Source: Emergomyces orientalis (taxonomy: Eukaryota; Ascomycota; Eurotiomycetes; Onygenales; Ajellomycetaceae). From it: a DNA stretch of 64,000 nucleotides. The stretch is taken from the NCBI GenBank assembly GCA_002110485.1, contig MOWL01000067.1:1612001-1676000 (forward strand). The letters run 5' to 3'. A model generated the notes under the pieces. The model had not been told where the DNA came from and did no database searches. It saw nothing but the letters and a program-made list of their open reading frames with translations. Made by a program: the position numbers and the translations under genes. Below are positions 45,977 to 57,922 of this stretch, one piece after another (position 1 is the stretch's first letter; every line of letters starts with the position of its first letter).

Positions 45977-47050
45977 AATTCTATTTGCCATATATACAAA
46001 AAATCTATTCAAAAATAGAGAAATGAAGATAGTGAGATCTTCTAGCTATGTAGATAATATAGATCTAATTTTCAGCTCAAGAACAATAAAAGAAAATTAT
46101 GAAAATATTAAAAAAGCTGCACAAGAGATATTTAATAGAGAAGATTTAAATCTAATTCAATTTAATATGAAAAAAACTGAATTAATTCACTTTTTTTCAA
46201 AAAGATATGAAAAGGAAATATGTTTAAATCTATTAAATCAAGAAATAAAGCCTAAATCAGTTGTAAGATGACTAGAAATCTGACTGAATTCAAAACTCAA
46301 TTTTAAATCTCATATTCAAAAAAGAATGGCTCAAGCTGAAAGAGTTTTAAATAGTATAATACAACTTTCTAATACTGAAAGGGGTTTATCATTTCAAGCT
46401 ATGAGACAGCTATACATTGCATGTATAGCATCTATTTCTGATTATGATGTTCAGATATAGTGGAAGAATCAAAAACACTTCATAGATAAGTTTTAAAAAT
46501 TGCAAAATACAGCTTTAAAAAGAATTCTGGAAGCTTTCAAAACCTCTTCATATAGAGCTATGAAAATAGAAGCTTCTATATCACCTTCTAAAATAAGATT
46601 TGAGAAGATATGCAAGAATTATACACTGAGAATCATGAAAATGTCAGATATTCATTCAATTAGAAAAAGAATATCTACATCTTATTCTCCAATTCAATCT
46701 GAAAATGACTTAGATTGAAATAAATATCTAGATTGAAATGAAAGTCAAGAAAATCAAGAAAATGAGAGAAATAGAAAAAAAATTCCTTCTCAACTATATA
46801 GAGTATGCTCAATGATCAAAGATGATTTCTCCTCATTAAATATTGAAAAGATTGAACATGAAAAACTAGACTCAATGATTTCAATTGAAATAAGCTCATT
46901 ATCAAAATCAGAAGAAGCTGAGAATCATAAAAAAATAATAGAGAAAATTAATTTTAAAAAGTCAATTCTAATCTATTCAGATGATTCAATGAATGAAAAT
47001 AAAGATCTAGAAGCTGGAATAGCATATACAGAAAATAATTACAAATATAA
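45977..47050 (+). mobile_element. LINE B1 fragment 4
   Basis: It starts with the duplicated AATTCTATTTGCCAT and follows about 43669-44760 of LINE B3 (RT palm to start of RNase H). It carries many TGG-to-TGA and other G-to-A changes, for example three at 46268-46288 where B3 has TGGCTAGGAATCTGGCTGGA. There is also a ~18-nt deletion near 46868. Similarity ends near 47050, just before LINE C2. The remainder of B1 is not found to the right of C2. Confidence 0.88.
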
Positions 47051-47163
47051 TAGATGGAAATCTCATCAAAAATTATTTTATTCTTTTACATCTAAATCGC
47101 GATCGCTTTCATACCACAGAGGGTCTTGAAGGGCATCAGCTCGCTTACACACTCTCAAACACC

Positions 47164-48513
47164 ATGGTTGAGGCTGTGAGCGTGAGTGGTGGTGCAGGGA
47201 ATGTGGGTGCACGCGCGGCGCGACGCGTACCTGGAGCCGCGCAGGCAGGAGATGCAGCAACAAATGGTATGACAGCAACACTGCGCATGATCACTGAGGC
47301 TCTTAGAGAGGGGGAGAAAGACAAGAAGATTAATAAGAAAGAATTACTGTATATTCAGAGAGCTCTGAAGGCAGTGAATGAGCTCAAGAAGAACCTGCTT
47401 GACAACATATTAAAGAAGCTAGAGAGCGCTACAAGCACATCACAGCAGAATGAAAGACACAACATGCTGGACAGTGAGACCTCATGGGCGCGCATAGCGG
47501 CCAATGGAGGGCCGCCAGCAAAGATAGTAACCAGGTGTGCATTGAGAGAGGTGGTGATATCTCGGCGCAACTGTGATGCACTGGCAGTGGAGGAGCGCAC
47601 CCCAGAGGCCATTGTTAAGAAGATGAATGAAGCTATCAAAGACATCACTGCTGGCACAGTGGTGGCAGCAAGATACATGCCCAGCGGAGACCTGATTCTT
47701 GTCATGGATACACCCAGTACAAAGGCTGAATTGGCGAAAAGCAATGAATGAGTGAAAAAATGAAGAGACAAGACACATATGAGAAAGAAAATGTATGCAG
47801 TACTGATCAAGAGCACACTCTTGAAGGCAGTTGACTGAAATAACCCAGTTAAGACAATTGAGAATATCTACAGACAGAATCCAACACTGAGATGCAGGGT
47901 ATTAATTCACAAGACTGCAAAAAGGCTGCTAAAACAACAGAAGCCACATGAAAGTATTGTGATACATGTAGCAACACCACAGCAGGCAAACACACTGGTG
48001 GAAGGAGGTCTTATTCTAGGGAATGAATACTGTATGACAGAAATCTTTCATAGAGAGGCCCAGGTCACTCAATGCTACAGCTGTCATCAGTATGGACATA
48101 TTGCCAAATACTGCCGCAAAGGGGAGGTGTGCGCGCACTGTGCAGTAAAAGATCATACTGACAGAAACTGCTCTACACTGGCTGAGGGAGGAAAAGCAAG
48201 CTGCTGTAACTGTGAAGATAGTCACTCAGCTTGGTCCAAAAACTGCCCTGAACGACACTTAGCGGCCAATCAGGCCAGAGAGGCCCTTAAGAACCACTCA
48301 GAGCAGTTTGAAGTGCAGAGCCTGGATGAGAAGGGCTGGATCACCTCTAGAAAACAAAGCAGACCCATGCATGAGGAGGCCCCCAGCAGTCAACAGAAGG
48401 CAGGCAGGCCTACAGACATAGCAAGGGCAGGGGCGAGACAGAGAGGCTCCATGAGTGAGTATGTACAAATCAACCAGTTGAATAACACACAGGACATGAA
48501 CATGCATGAGTGA
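47164..48513 (+). pseudogene. LINE C2 ORF1 (gag-like)
   Basis: A 450-codon frame that is 70-80% alike to C1 ORF1 by eye. The first 195 codons are open, then TGA codons occur near 47749, 47761 and 47836. From 47959 to the end it is open again, with three CCHC-type knuckles (CYSCHQYGHIAKYC, CAHCAVKDHTDRNC, CCNCEDSHSAWSKNC). It ends at TGA 48511-48513, overlapping the ORF2 ATG at 48513-48515 (TGATG). Confidence 0.8.
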
Positions 48514-51500
48514 TGAGGGAACAGCTTCATATACTGCAATACAATGTGCACAACTCTGTCAAGGTGATGAATGCATTACTGGCCAAGCCTGAAATGGTAT
48601 TAAACTATGATGTTATCACATTACAAGAGCCCTGGATGCATGAAAAGACAGAAGAAGGCATCACTTGTTCTGCAAACTGTGGATTCTGACAGATGAGCAT
48701 GCAGAATGAGAAAGCCAGAGTGGGATTTCTAATTAACAAGAAGCTAGCAGTGGCAGCATGGAAAGTGAAAATAATATCAAGCTTTATGATCATGTTGACA
48801 CTCCACACCGCATGCGGCCTGGTCATAATACTGAATGTCTATGCAACCCCACCAGGCAGTTACACAGCCATACCGGAGGACTCCCCGATCCATCAGCTCC
48901 AAGTGGTGGTGGAGAGGGCGAAGACCGCGCTACAAGCACAACATGAAAGGCTGAGCGTGCAACAAGCACAGACTGTAGTGCTGGGAGACTTCAACGTGCA
49001 TCACACACACTGGGGGGGAGAGCGCGTGGCGTGCAACTTCAACATGGCCTGGGAGCTCATTGCGCAGACCGATGCATTGGGGCTTCAATTGGCCACACTG
49101 AAGGGGGAAATCACATGGAAAGACTGCAGCAGTGCAGGGACCACTCTGGATCTAATCTTTGTGTCAGAGAGTCTGAGCGCTGGAATGAGCAAGTGTGGTG
49201 TAGCAAGGGAGGCAGACATGGCCTCAGATTATCTACCAGTAGCCACAGTTTTAGCAGTGAGGCCAACCACTGCACAAAGAGAAAGACAGAACTGGAAGAA
49301 TGTTGACTCAACACAACTGCAAAGAGACTGTCAGAAGCTGAGATGCTGCACAGTCTTCACATTCACATTGAAGATTGATGAGTATGTGCAGTATCTCAGT
49401 GAGTTCATCAATAAGCTTGCAGCTAAACATGTCAAGAATGCACATATCTGTGAATATAGTTGCTCCTGGTGGTCCACCAGGGTGGCAGAGGCAGTATGTG
49501 AGTACAAGCACATCTTAAGAAGCCCTCACAGCACAGAGAAAGAGAGAGCGCAGACAAGAAATAAACACAACAGAGAGATGAAACTTGCAAAGACAGTCAG
49601 CTTTCATGGTCTTATGAACAGTGCAGGGACTGACCCTAAACTGCTCTGGAAGCTAGCCAAATGGGGGCGCACTCACACCCGCGAAGCCAAGCAGCCGGCG
49701 CTAATCCCGCCCCTGGAGGGACTGCAGCACGGGACTGAGGCCTCTGAAACACTGATATGTGACTTCCAGGGCAAGACAGAGCTGCTGAGAGCACGCTTCT
49801 TCCCAGATCCCCTGCCTGCCAGTGAGACTGACATGAGTGAGTGCACACCATCACTGGATATAGACAATATAATGGAAATCACAGAGGAAACCATGGCAGC
49901 AATCATAGCCAGGCTGCCAAATGACAAGGCACCGGGTGCAAATGGCATCCCCAACCGATTTCTCAAGATGCTGGGGCCAGTGTTCATCAGAGCAATGACT
50001 GAGCTCACTCAGGCATGCTGGCAATGGAAGCACTACCCACAGGCCTTCAAGACTGCGCGCACAGTAGTGCTGGAAAAACCAGGAAAGAAGAACTACAGCA
50101 AGGCAGAGGCATGGAGGCCTATAGCACTTCTGGATACAGTGGGTAAAATCATTGAGGCCGCAACAGCTAGAGAGCTTAGATGGCTAGCAGAACAATTTAA
50201 TCTTCTACCAGTGCAACAGATGAGCGCGCGGAGTGATCGCTCAACTGAGACAGCAATGGCAATGTTACTGGCACAGATTTGCACTGTCTGGAAGGAGCCA
50301 GGGGCAGTGGCATTAGTGCTATCACTGAATATCTCAGAAGCCTATGACAGGGTGCTAAGAAAGCAGCTTGTGCATATTCTTAAAATGAAAGAAATACTCA
50401 GACAACTCACTGATTGAGTGAACTCATTCATGAGTGACCAGAAGATCACTCTGATATTTGATGAACAGAAGTCAGAGATTTTTAAGATGAAAGCAGAGAT
50501 TTCTCAGAGATTATCACTCTCTTCTATTCTCTTTTTGTTCTATAATGAAGAGCTGCTGCGGGTATACACACCCTCCCATGAGCCATCCAGCTGCATAGGA
50601 TTCGTGGACGATGTCAATGTACTGGCTTATGGCGCTTCCACTGAGGCCAACTGCGCGCAACTAGCGCGGATCCACGCGGAATGTGAGCAGTGAGCGAGCA
50701 GGCATGGAGCAATTTTCACACCACAGAAGTATGAGCTAATGCACTTCACCAGAGCAAGAACATGGTTCAATGTGGAAGAACCTCTATGGCTACCACAGCA
50801 GGTTGTTGCACCACAGAAGGCCATGAGAGTGCTGAAAGTGTGACTGAACTCTAAGCTCAAGTGGAAGAAGCATGTGAATGTCACAGTGAGAAAAATGAAA
50901 TCACAGGTCCGAGCATTAACTCAAATCACCCAGTCAATCTGGGGACTGCCTCTACACCAGGCTAGAAGAGTCTACAATGCAGTGATCAGGCCAGCCATCT
51001 CTTATGAGGCCCTGGCATGGCACCTCCCATGCGCGACACCTCAGGAGCCAAGGCGCCAGCGGCAACTTCTAGCAGAGATGGAGAAAATACAGAATACATG
51101 CCTCTGCACTATTGCAGGGGCATATAGAGCCACGCCCATCTCATTGCTGGAGGCTGAAACACACACCCCACCTCTCAGCATTCACTTAGACAGCCTGGTT
51201 GTTAAGGCAGTGGAGCGAATCAGAAGATCAGGAATGGCTAGACAGATAGAGCAGGCATGCACTAGTGTGTGAACAAGACTCAGGCGAAGAAATGAAAGAA
51301 TGAGAAGACCAGTTGAGACAGTGCTACATTCTACAGACATGCAGACAGCATGAAGTGCAGAATGGGCAGCTGAAGTAAAGTAAACTAGAAAAGATGAAAG
51401 ACAGACTGATATCAGAATGAACTGAAGCTTTGCAAAATGAATGCAGAAGAAGATACTACATCACTGAAGAACAAAGTGACAGGCATGTAGAACATCTTGA

Positions 51501-51878
51501 GAAGAGCTCTTTGAAAGATCTTCAGATAAGAAACTATTGAAGTGGCATGAGGGGCTGAGCAAGGCGCGCAGCTCTCTAATAGTGCAGCTACGTACAGGCA
51601 AGACAGGGCTGGCAGCCTTTCTGCACAGATGAAGAGTGCCAGACTTCCTCACCCTCAGATGCACATGTGACTATGAGCAGAAGACAGTGACCCATGTGAT
51701 GATTCACTGTATGCAGTTTGATGTGAGACGCAGGGAACTGGAAACAGAGAGCAGAATTGACAAGAAATGACTGCTGAATACAAAAGAAGGCCTTCACAGA
51801 CTTACAAGATGATGACTTGAACAGGGCATTCTTGAACAGTTCAAGCTAGCCAGAACACTCAGCGCATACAAAGCATAG
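48513..51878 (+). pseudogene. LINE C2 ORF2 (endonuclease-RT), best preserved family-C copy
   Basis: A 1122-codon frame with only scattered stops. A 574-codon stretch (48693-50417) is open and covers endonuclease (GDFNVHHTHWGGE; DY in place of DH in SDYLPV) and most of RT (NDKAPGANGIPNRF, EKPGKKNYSKAEAWRPIALL). Downstream come the FVDDVNVLAY box (near 50600) and a decayed C-terminus. In-frame TGA codons occur near 48688, 50415, 50691, 50841 and 51270. The palm motif reads SLNISEAYDRV, where Asn replaces the catalytic Asp (C1 has SLDISGAYDRV), so it would be inactive even without the stops. Confidence 0.82.
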
Positions 51879-52314
51879 CTGATACATCAAAAGGCATGCA
51901 GAGAAAGCAGACAAGCACAGAAAAGAGTGTGACAAGTGCCAAATAACATGAGAGTACATGCAACTGGCATGAACAGAGGTGAAAAAAACAGCTACTGACA
52001 TATTATAATATGAGATTGCACGCATCAAGCACAATAAAACACAGAAAAGTGTGACACCAGCATGAATCAACACAGAAATTGCGCGCGCCGGGCGTGAATG
52101 AGTTAGCCTAAATACAGTATAAGCAGTGTGAAGAAGTGACATGTCAACTGCTCATCAGACTCAGTGCAACAGTCAGATATGAAAAAGACTGAAAAGCTCT
52201 TCAGCACAACACACTCACTACAGTGTCTTACAGCATGAGGGTCTTCAGAGGATTTTTTCTTATATCAGAGATTGCACACTTCTTTCTTCTTTCTTTTTCT
52301 TTTATTCTTTTCTA

Positions 52315-52326
52315 TAGTGCTATGCA
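52315..52326 (+). repeat. Target-site duplication of LINE C3 (left)
   Basis: TAGTGCTATGCA is repeated at 57711-57722 after the (AAT)n tail of C3. The target is the 3' UTR of LINE C2. Confidence 0.88.
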
Positions 52327-52443
52327 GAAAAAATTTCGGACCTCAACAAAAACTTTTTATTCTTTTTAAAGCTATATTGCGATTCTAATCAGGTCATAAA
52401 GGGCCGCCATTTACACCTACGCGCTTGTACACCCTCAATCACC

Positions 52444-53796
52444 ATGGTTGAGGCAGCTGGCGTGGGTGTGGTTGAGAGGGGGGTGGGCACGCGCGCAGCA
52501 CAATGCGCGCCAGAAGTGGAACAGGGAAATAAAGAAGCTGCAGAAGAAATAGCTGCAACACTTAGTAAAATCACTGAAGCTCTTAGAGAGGGAGAGAGAG
52601 ACAAGAAGATAAACAAGAAAAGATTACAGTATATTTAACAGACTCTGAGAGTCATGAAAGAGTTCAAGAACAATTTACTGAATAGAATGCTAGAGAGACT
52701 GAAGAGTGCTACTAGCACATTTCAACAGAATAAAAGATACAACATGCCGAACAGTAGGCCCTCATGGACGCATGTGGTGGCCAGTGGAGAGTCTCCAGAC
52801 AAGATTGTGATGAGACACATGCTTAGAGAGATTGTAGTATCTCACTGCAACTGTGACACACTGCCAGTGGAGGAACGCACCCCAGAGGCCATTGTGAGAA
52901 AGATAAATGGGACCATCAAAGATGTGACCACTGGCATCATAGTTGCAGCAAGATACATGCCTAGTGGTGATCTGATCCTGGTTGCAGACAACTCCAGCAT
53001 GAAGACCGAGCTGACAAAAAGTAATAAATGAATGAAGAAATGAAGTGACAAGACACACATGAAAAAGAAGATGTATGCAGTATTGATCAAGAGTGCATCT
53101 ATCAGTGTCATTAGCTGAGTTAGCTCAGATAAAGCAGTGAAGAATGTCTACAAGCAGAACCCATCTCTCAGATGCAGAGTACTCATTCACAGAGTCACAA
53201 TGCAGCTAGCTAAACAGCAGCGGCCTCATGGAAGTATTATCCTACATGTAGCCACACCGCAGCAGGCAAACATGCTGGTGGAGAATGGCATCATTCTGGG
53301 GAATGAATTCTGCATGGTTGAAATCTTCCACAGGAAGGCTCAGGTCACCTGATGCTACAGCTGCCAGCAATATGGACACATAGCCAGATTCTGCCGCAAG
53401 GGTGATATCTGTGGGCACTGTGCAGCAGAGGGACACACGGACAAGACCTGCCCCACAGCACTGAAAGAAAAGAAGGCAGTCTGCTGTAACTGTGAAGAAG
53501 ATCACTCAGCATGATCTGCAAGATGCTCTGAATGACAGACTGTGATTTCACTGACCAAGAAGGCTCTCAAGAACCGGCCAAGGCGCTTTGTGATGCAAAC
53601 ACCAGATGAGAAGGGTTGAATCACCTTCAGAAAGTGTAGCAGAATCACAGAAGAGAACTCTCTGATTGTTCAGCACAAGGTCAGCAGACTCATGAATGTG
53701 GCAAGAGCTGGCGCGCAGCAACAGGGCTTGCTCAGTGACTATGCATGCCCAGCGCGACCAGACTCCACGCAGGACCAAGACATGGGTGAACCATGA
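52444..53796 (+). pseudogene. LINE C3 ORF1 (gag-like)
   Basis: A 451-codon frame. Stops: TAA 52636-52638, and TGA near 53029, 53041, 53350-53352, 53512-53514 and 53617-53619, among others. Three of the TGA codons coincide with TGG (Trp) in C1 or C2. Knuckles CYSCQQYGHIARFC and CGHCAAEGHTDKTC are recognisable. Its TGA end overlaps the ORF2 ATG as ATGA (53793-53796). Confidence 0.8.
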
Positions 53797-56700
53797 GTGA
53801 GCAAGTCCATATACTACAATACAATGTGCATAACTCAGACAAGGTGATGAACACATTACTGGCCAAGCCTGAAACAGCATTAAACTACAACATCATCGCA
53901 CTGCAGGAACCATGGATGCAGAGGGAATCTGGAAGGGGTACAACATGCCCGGTCAACTGTGGATTCTGGCAGGCAGGCATGCAGATCAAGAAGGCCAGGG
54001 TGGGCTTCCTCATCAACAAAAGACTGAAGGCAACAGCATGGGAGGTCAGAGTCATTACAGAATCCATGACATTGCTCACTGTGAACATGGTAAGAGGACC
54101 ACTACTAATGCTCAATGTCTACGCTGCTCCACCAGGCAGCTACACAACTGTGCCAGAGAGTTCCCCCATCCTTGAGCTACAAGCAGTGGTGGAGGAGGCC
54201 GAGGCCTCGCTACCAGCGCGAACTCAGGGGCGATGTGCGCAACAAGCGCGAGATCAGGGTGCAGACGCGCAACAAGTGCAAAGTCAGGGTGCGGAAGCGC
54301 GGCAGGCGGAGGTAGTGGTGCTGGGAGACTTCAATGTGCATCACTCAAAGTGGGGAGGTGAGCGAGTGAGACAGGACTTTGACCTGGCATGGAAGCTCAT
54401 AGCACAGGTGGATGCCCTTGGACTGCAGCTGGCAACACCACAGGGAGAGATTACATGGCAGGACTGCAGAAGCATCAGCATCACCTTGAACCTAATCTTT
54501 CTCTCAGAGAACCTGAGTGCAGGGGTACTGGAATGCCAGGTCGCACACGAGGCGAATATGACATCAGATCATCTACCAGTGGTCACTAAGTTAGTCATTG
54601 ACATACCTGTGGTACTAAGGGAAAAACGCAACTGGCGGCAAGTGAATATACAGCAGCTGCAAAAGGACTGCCAAGAGCTACAATATTGCAACAGCTTTGA
54701 CTCAACAGCAGAGATTGATTGCTATGCAAACTATCTGAGTGAATTCATCAATGAGCTAGCAGAGAAACACACTAAACACGCGTGCATCTGCAAGCAGAGT
54801 CGCTCATGGTGGTCCAACAGAGTGGCGCAGGCAGTGAGTGAGTACAAGAGAACCATGAGGAATGCAGACAGCACTGAGAAGGAAAGAAGACATGCCCACA
54901 ATAGATAAAACAAGGAAATAAAGCTGGTCAAGACTGTCAGCTTCCGCAATCTAATGAACAGTGCTGGCATGGATCCTAAACTGCTCTGAAAGCTGGCAAA
55001 GTGGGGTCGCACACACACCAACGAGACCAAGCAACCGGCAAGACTGCCACTGCTTAGAGGAATGCCAGAGGCCTTGGGTGAAACCGAGGTGCGAGCCACT
55101 GCATTCCAGAACAAGACTGAACTACTACAGGCGCGGTTCTTCCCAGAGTCTTTGGCGGCAAGGGAAGATGACATGAACGTGGGAACACAGCCGCAGAGTG
55201 TGACTGACATGATAGTGCTCACAGAGAAGGCCATGGCAGCGCTGATTGCTAGGCTTCTGAATGACAAGACCCCAGGTGTCAACAGCATCCCCAATCACTT
55301 TCTCAAAATGCTAGGCTCAAGGTTCATCACAGCAATAACTGAGCTTACACAGGCCTGCTGGCATTGAGAGTACTACTCACAGATATTCAAAACAGCACGC
55401 ACGGTGGTGCTCAAGAAGCCAGGAAAGAAGAACTACAGTGAAGTGAAAGCCTGGAGGCCAATTACACTACTTAACACTCTAGGTAAAATTGTAGAGACTG
55501 CAACAGCCAAGGAAATAAGGTCTCTGGCAGAGAAACATGGAATGCTACCAGCTCAGCAAATGGGGGCGCGAGGAGACTGCTTCACAGAAACAGTAATTGC
55601 TCTGTTACTGACACAGATTCACACAGTGTGGGAGAAGCAGAAAGCAGTGATCTCAGTGCTGTCACTGAACATCTCAGAGGTCTATAACAGAGTGCTCAGA
55701 AATCACCTAGTGCACATTCTAAGAAAAAGAGAACTGCCCAGACAGCTGACTGGATGAGTCAACTCATTCATGCAGGGGCGCAAGGCGACACTAGTATTTG
55801 ATGAGCAGGAAACTGAAGTCTTTGAGATGAATGCAGGCATTTCACAGAGATCACTCTTGTCACTCATTCTGTTCTTATTCTACAATGAGAAGTTGCTCAG
55901 AATATATACACTGCAAAGTGAGCCTGTCAGCTGCATAGAATTTGTAGATGATGTGAACATTCTAGCATATGATGACTCAACTGAAGTGAATTGTGCGCAT
56001 CTGACGCGGATCCATGCCAGCTGTGAGCTTTGAGTGAGCAGACATGAAGCAATCTTTGCACCACAGAAGTATGAGCTCATGCACTTTACCAGAACAAGAA
56101 CTAGATTCAATCTAGAACACTCACTGCAACTGCCACAGCAAGTGATCAAGCCACAGAGGGAGATGCGGGTGCTAGGCATCTGGCTTGACCCTAAGCTGAG
56201 GTGGCGTAGCCATGTCAGTAAGATGATAGGCAGAGCGAAATCACAGATAGATGCCCTAACTTGAACAACACAGTCAACCTGAGGCCTGTCACTGCAGCAT
56301 GCCTGGAGGGTCTACAATGCAGTGATAAGGCCCGCAATAGGATACGGAGCGCTGGCATGGCATCAACCACAGGCGACACAACATGAACCGCGACATCAAC
56401 GCCAGCTGCTAGCCAGCCTGGAGAAGATTCAAAATAAATGCCTACAGATCATTGCAGGGGCCTACAGAGCTACTCCAATCACCTCACTGGAGGCGGAGAC
56501 AGCCACACTGCCTCTGGAGATACATCTAGACAGTGTGATGGCCAGAGCAACTGAGCAGCTTAAGAAGTCAGAAATCATGAAGCAGATAAAACAGGCATGT
56601 GTGCAGGTCAGAGCCAGACTTCGCAGAAGGAATAACAGAGGAATGCAGTCAGTGAAGGCAGTACTGCACCCAGTGAGCATGCAGCAGGGGTGGAGTGTAA

Positions 56701-57239
56701 ATTGGGTGAGACAGGCAAAGCAACTGAAAAAGCAGAAAAGACAAGAAAACAGTGTGTGTAACTGAGTCTTCAAGAGATGAGTGAGGGAGAAGGCAATGAT
56801 AAGATGACAGAACAGATGAAGAGCGCGCACAACATCATGAGAAGAACTGTTTGACAGGCCCTCAGATGTAGAGCTACTAAGATGGCATGAGGGCCTGAGC
56901 AAGGCCTGAAGCTCATTGATAGTCCAGCTGTGTACTGGCAAGACAGGCCTTGCAGTGTTCCTTCACAGAAGAAGAGTTCCTGACTTCCCCACACTAAAAT
57001 GTCCATGTGGATATGAGCATGAAACGGTGCTGCATGTGATGATACACTGTACACGATTCAGTGGGGAACGCGCGGAGCTGGAGCAGAAGGGCAGAGTGAA
57101 TAAGAAGTGGTTGCTGGACACCAAGAAAGAACTGCACAGGCTCATCAAGTGATGACTCAAGCAGGACATTCTCAGACAGTTCTCCCTAGCCAAGGTGTTA
57201 AGTGAGAGAAGGGCGGAATGAGATGCACAGCACAACTAA
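53793..57239 (+). pseudogene. LINE C3 ORF2 (endonuclease-RT), inactivated
   Basis: A 1149-codon frame ending in TAA 57237-57239. The first 371 codons are open and hold a complete-looking endonuclease (LQEPW, LGDFNVHHSKWGGE, TSDHLPVV). RT blocks follow (KKPGKKNYSEVKAWRPITLL, CIEFVDDVNILAY), then the C-terminal knuckle CPCGYEHETVLHVMIHC near 57000. The palm motif is SLNISEVYNRV, with the catalytic Asp changed to Asn. The endonuclease carries a tandemly repeated Gln/Ala/Arg-rich linker (54215-54310). No RNase H is seen. Confidence 0.82.
54215..54310 (+). repeat. Short coding tandem repeat in LINE C3 endonuclease linker
   Basis: About three imperfect units of roughly 24-27 bp encode a GADAQQ/GAEARQ-like pattern just before the GDFN block. 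The homologous linkers in C1 and C2 are shorter and different, so this is a length-variable hinge. Confidence 0.65.
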
Positions 57240-57722
57240 GAAACACAGCTGGCACATATCAGGGGGTGAAGGGCGCGAAGAGCGAGACCCTACCAGAAGA
57301 TAGTGAGCTTGAAGCGCGGATCTGGGTGGACTGGCGCGCCACAAGCGCGGAGTTGAGTGGCCTGCGCGCTACAAGCACTCCAGGACGTTGAAGTCTGCGC
57401 GATGAGCGGCGGACACACAGCATGAGGTGCCACATTCATTAGAAGTCTTTCTTATGTTCAGACAGAGGTGATGATGATATAGAGGGTTTTCTTGTCTTCT
57501 CACGGTGCTATGCACCATCTTCTCTAAGAGCAGCGGGAGCTGCTCCGCGGTACTTGAAGCAATTATAAATGTTGAATAGATTTGCTGTTCAGAGGGTTTT
57601 TAGGCCAGGGCTATACTAGATAGCCCAAGGTTTTTCTCACTTTGTATACTAGCTGCCTCCCCACATATCCTCGGGATCAAGTGGTGTAGAAATAATAATA
57701 ATAATAATAATAGTGCTATGCA

Positions 57723-57922
57723 CTCTCTCTCTAAGAGCAGCTGTGGCTGCTCCACGGTAACCTGAAGATGTTAAATAGGCAGAATAGATCTGGGGATCGC
57801 GGGGTTTTTAGTCCAGTGGCAGGCAAGGCCGGCGGCCACACGGTTTCCCCTGCTTGTTAAAATAGATGAACACCCACATATCCTCGCGATTAAGTGGTGT
57901 ATGAATAAATAATAATAATAAT
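57723..57922 (+). mobile_element. LINE C2, end of 3' UTR and (AAT)n tail
   Basis: This continues the C2 3' UTR after the C3 insertion. It matches the 3' end of C3 (TCTAAGAGCAGC, CCACATATCCTC, AAGTGGTGTA) and ends in AATAAATAATAATAATAAT. Confidence 0.88.

Larger units (their letters stand above)
47062..52326 (+). mobile_element. LINE C2, main part (family C; 3' UTR interrupted by C3)
   Basis: Its 5' end is shared with C1. It holds ORF1 (47164-48513), ORF2 (48513-51878) and part of the 3' UTR, which is interrupted at TAGTGCTATGCA (52315-52326) by LINE C3 and continues at 57723. No clear target duplication for C2 itself can be found between the left junction (47051-47061) and its right end near 57922. 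Confidence 0.88.
52327..57710 (+). mobile_element. LINE C3 (family C, full-length, inserted in C2 3' UTR)
   Basis: A 5.4-kb element with a 5' UTR different from that of C1/C2 (a subfamily difference), ORF1 (52444-53796), ORF2 (53793-57239), a ~470-bp 3' UTR and an (AAT)n tail. A 12-bp target duplication flanks it. Stops are numerous but frames are mostly kept. Confidence 0.9.
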
